12,807 nucleotides of DNA, from positions 1 through 12,807 of the forward strand of contig BFAU01000053.1 of assembly GCA_008975185.1 (NCBI GenBank), read 5' to 3'. A program made the position numbers and the translations under genes. Below are positions 11,414 to 12,807 of this stretch, in pieces. The stretch comes from a bacterium MnTg04 (GTDB taxonomy: Bacteria; Pseudomonadota; Gammaproteobacteria; Steroidobacterales; MnTg04). The notes under the pieces were generated by a model that worked only from the letters and a program-made list of their open reading frames with translations, was not told the origin of the DNA and made no database searches. The stretch's first letter is position 1; the number at the start of each line of letters is the position of its first letter.

Positions 11414-12807
11414 TTAGCCCTTTGGCGGTTCCGGCACCAGTACTTCGCGCATGCCATTCGACTGCAGCGCACCCACCAGGCCCGCGTTTTCCATCGCTTC
11501 GACCATGCGCGCTGCGCGGTTATAACCGATCTTCAGTCGTCGCTGAATACCCGAAATCGAAGCTTTCCGGGTTTCGCTTACGATGCGTACGGCCTCGTCG
11601 TACAGCGGGTCCATTTCCGCATCGCTTTCGACACCGATGTTGGCCAGCTTCAGTCCCGCTATCTGACCCTTCGGGCCCTCAAGAATTTCATCGATATAAT
11701 TCGGCCTCTCGCTGCCGCGCATGTGTTTTACGACCCGGTGCACTTCCTGGTCGGCGACAAAAGCGCCATGGACGCGGGTCGGGATGGATGTCCCTGGCGG
11801 CAGAAACAGCATATCGCCATGGCCGAGCAGCGCTTCTGCGCCCCCCTGATCGAGTATCGTCCTGGAATCAACTTTGGCCGATACCTGGAACGCGATGCGG
11901 GCCGGAATATTCGCCTTGATCAGACCAGTAATGACATCGACCGAGGGCCTTTGCGTGGCAACGATCATATGTATGCCTGATGCTCGCGCCTTTTGCGCAA
12001 GCCGGGCAATCAATTCTTCCACTTTCTTGCCGACGACCATCATCAGGTCGGCCAGTTCGTCGATCACGACCACGATATAGGGTAATGGTTCCAGAATCGG
12101 CGGCACCTGCTCTTCTTCCGAGAGCGGATCGGCCTCGAACAGCGGGTCGGCAATGGGTTTTCTCTTTTTGATCGCATCGATAACCTTGCGATTAAAACCG
12201 CTGAGATTCCGCACCCCCACCGCTGCCATCAGACGATATCGTCTTTCCATCTCGGCAACGCACCAGCGCAACGCATTTGCCGCCTCATTCATGTCGGTAA
12301 CCACCGGTGACAGCAAATGTGGAATACCCTCGTACACCGACAACTCCAGCATCTTGGGATCGATCATGATCAAGCGCACATGTTCGGCCTTCGATTTGTA
12401 AAGAATGCTAAGCACCATGGCGTTGATGGCAACCGATTTTCCCGAACCCGTCGTGCCCGCAATCAGCAGGTGCGGCATCCGAGCGAGATCGGCAACGACC
12501 GGGTTGCCCGCGATATCCTTGCCCAGCGCGAGGGTGACAGGCGACTTCATCTGGTCATAAGCTTCGGACTTGAGGATCTCGCCCAGCGTTACCAACTCCC
12601 TGGTTTCATTGGGGATTTCCAATCCGATCACCGACTTGCCGGGAATCACTTCGACCACTCGAACGGCGATCGCCGACAACGACCTGGCGATATCTTTCGC
12701 GAGACTGCTGATCTGACTGACCTTGACGCCGACGGCGGGCTTGAGCTCGAACAAGGTAACCACCGGGCCCGGGTGTACCGACACCACATCGACTTCAACG
12801 CCAAAAT
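11414..12807 (-). CDS. ftsK: DNA translocase FtsK, C-terminal motor and gamma domain (5' truncated by window edge)
   Basis: About 464 C-terminal residues are present; the frame is open to the right edge, so the GTG at 12787 is not the start. FtsK pumps DNA at the division septum and activates XerCD recombination at dif. The visible part begins in the alpha domain (FGVEVDVVSVHPGPVVTLFE). It continues into the beta RecA-like motor with Walker A GTTGSGKS at visible residue about 117, Walker B IVVVIDELADLMM at about 243-256, and VATQRPSVDVITGLIKANIP with RTILDQGGAEALLGHGDML. The last 65 residues (YDEAVRIVSETRKASISGIQRRLKIGYNRAARMVEAMENAG) form the winged-helix gamma domain that reads KOPS polarity sequences and contacts XerD. 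It is the most upstream visible gene of the leftward cluster. The membrane and linker regions lie outside. Confidence 0.97.
   Translation of the reverse strand, partial: FGVEVDVVSVHPGPVVTLFELKPAVGVKVSQISSLAKDIARSLSAIAVRVVEVIPGKSVIGLEIPNETRELVTLGEILKSEAYDQMKSPVTLALGKDIAGNPVVADLARMPHLLIAGTTGSGKSVAINAMVLSILYKSKAEHVRLIMIDPKMLELSVYEGIPHLLSPVVTDMNEAANALRWCVAEMERRYRLMAAVGVRNLSGFNRKVIDAIKKRKPIADPLFEADPLSEEEQVPPILEPLPYIVVVIDELADLMMVVGKKVEELIARLAQKARASGIHMIVATQRPSVDVITGLIKANIPARIAFQVSAKVDSRTILDQGGAEALLGHGDMLFLPPGTSIPTRVHGAFVADQEVHRVVKHMRGSERPNYIDEILEGPKGQIAGLKLANIGVESDAEMDPLYDEAVRIVSETRKASISGIQRRLKIGYNRAARMVEAMENAGLVGALQSNGMREVLVPEPPKG

Noticed and set aside
11399..11980. + strand 193-codon open frame opposite the ftsK end
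   Set aside because: It is antisense to the conserved FtsK gamma domain and motor, and composition and absence of motifs mark it as a shadow.

Overview
The window is an ordinary, densely packed stretch of a GC-rich Gammaproteobacterium chromosome. The main evidence is the minus-strand cluster at its right end, ftsK-lolA-(vanZ-like)-rarA-crcB-serS. To my knowledge this order, without the VanZ gene, is typical of pseudomonads and related gammaproteobacteria. The protein sequences of TrmH, LolA and FtsK also fit that class. I see no phage, IS, CRISPR, toxin-antitoxin or defence genes, and no 16S sequence or other marker that would give a genus.

Layout from left to right. (1) The C-terminal part of an OPT-family oligopeptide transporter runs in from the left edge on +. 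(2) A short AT-rich gap is followed by a minus-strand tRNA pair, tRNA-Ala(CGC) then tRNA-Arg(CCT), with a visible stable-RNA type promoter. (3) Reading away from them on + are a PrxQ/Bcp-type peroxiredoxin and trmH, 26 bp apart. (4) Converging on trmH is a minus-strand group of three envelope proteins: a secreted TPR protein with a C-terminal DUF1579-like module, a small two-helix membrane protein, and a membrane-anchored histidine phosphatase that starts with TTG. (5) A minus-strand tRNA-Ser(TGA) is bracketed by a perfect 12-bp inverted repeat and followed by a T-rich tract. (6) A large MscS-superfamily channel (776 aa) lies on +, with a consensus -10 element almost touching its start codon. 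(7) The cluster ftsK (partial) > lolA > vanZ-like > rarA > crcB > serS is transcribed leftward. Its genes overlap by 1-4 nt or lie within about 30 nt of each other.

The right-hand cluster combines cell-division DNA translocation (FtsK), lipoprotein trafficking (LolA), rescue of stalled replication forks (RarA), fluoride export (CrcB) and seryl-tRNA charging (SerS). These genes share a transcription unit more than a pathway. tRNA-Ser(TGA) lies about 2.5 kb beyond serS on the same strand, separated from it by the opposite-strand channel gene. No gene-free stretch exceeds 300 bp; the largest gaps are 171 bp (4754-4924) and about 133 bp (4530-4662). I found no convincing new biological system. 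The findings below are modest: tRNA flanking structure, a probable leaderless mRNA, a VanZ gene embedded in a core operon, and an uncharacterised envelope operon.
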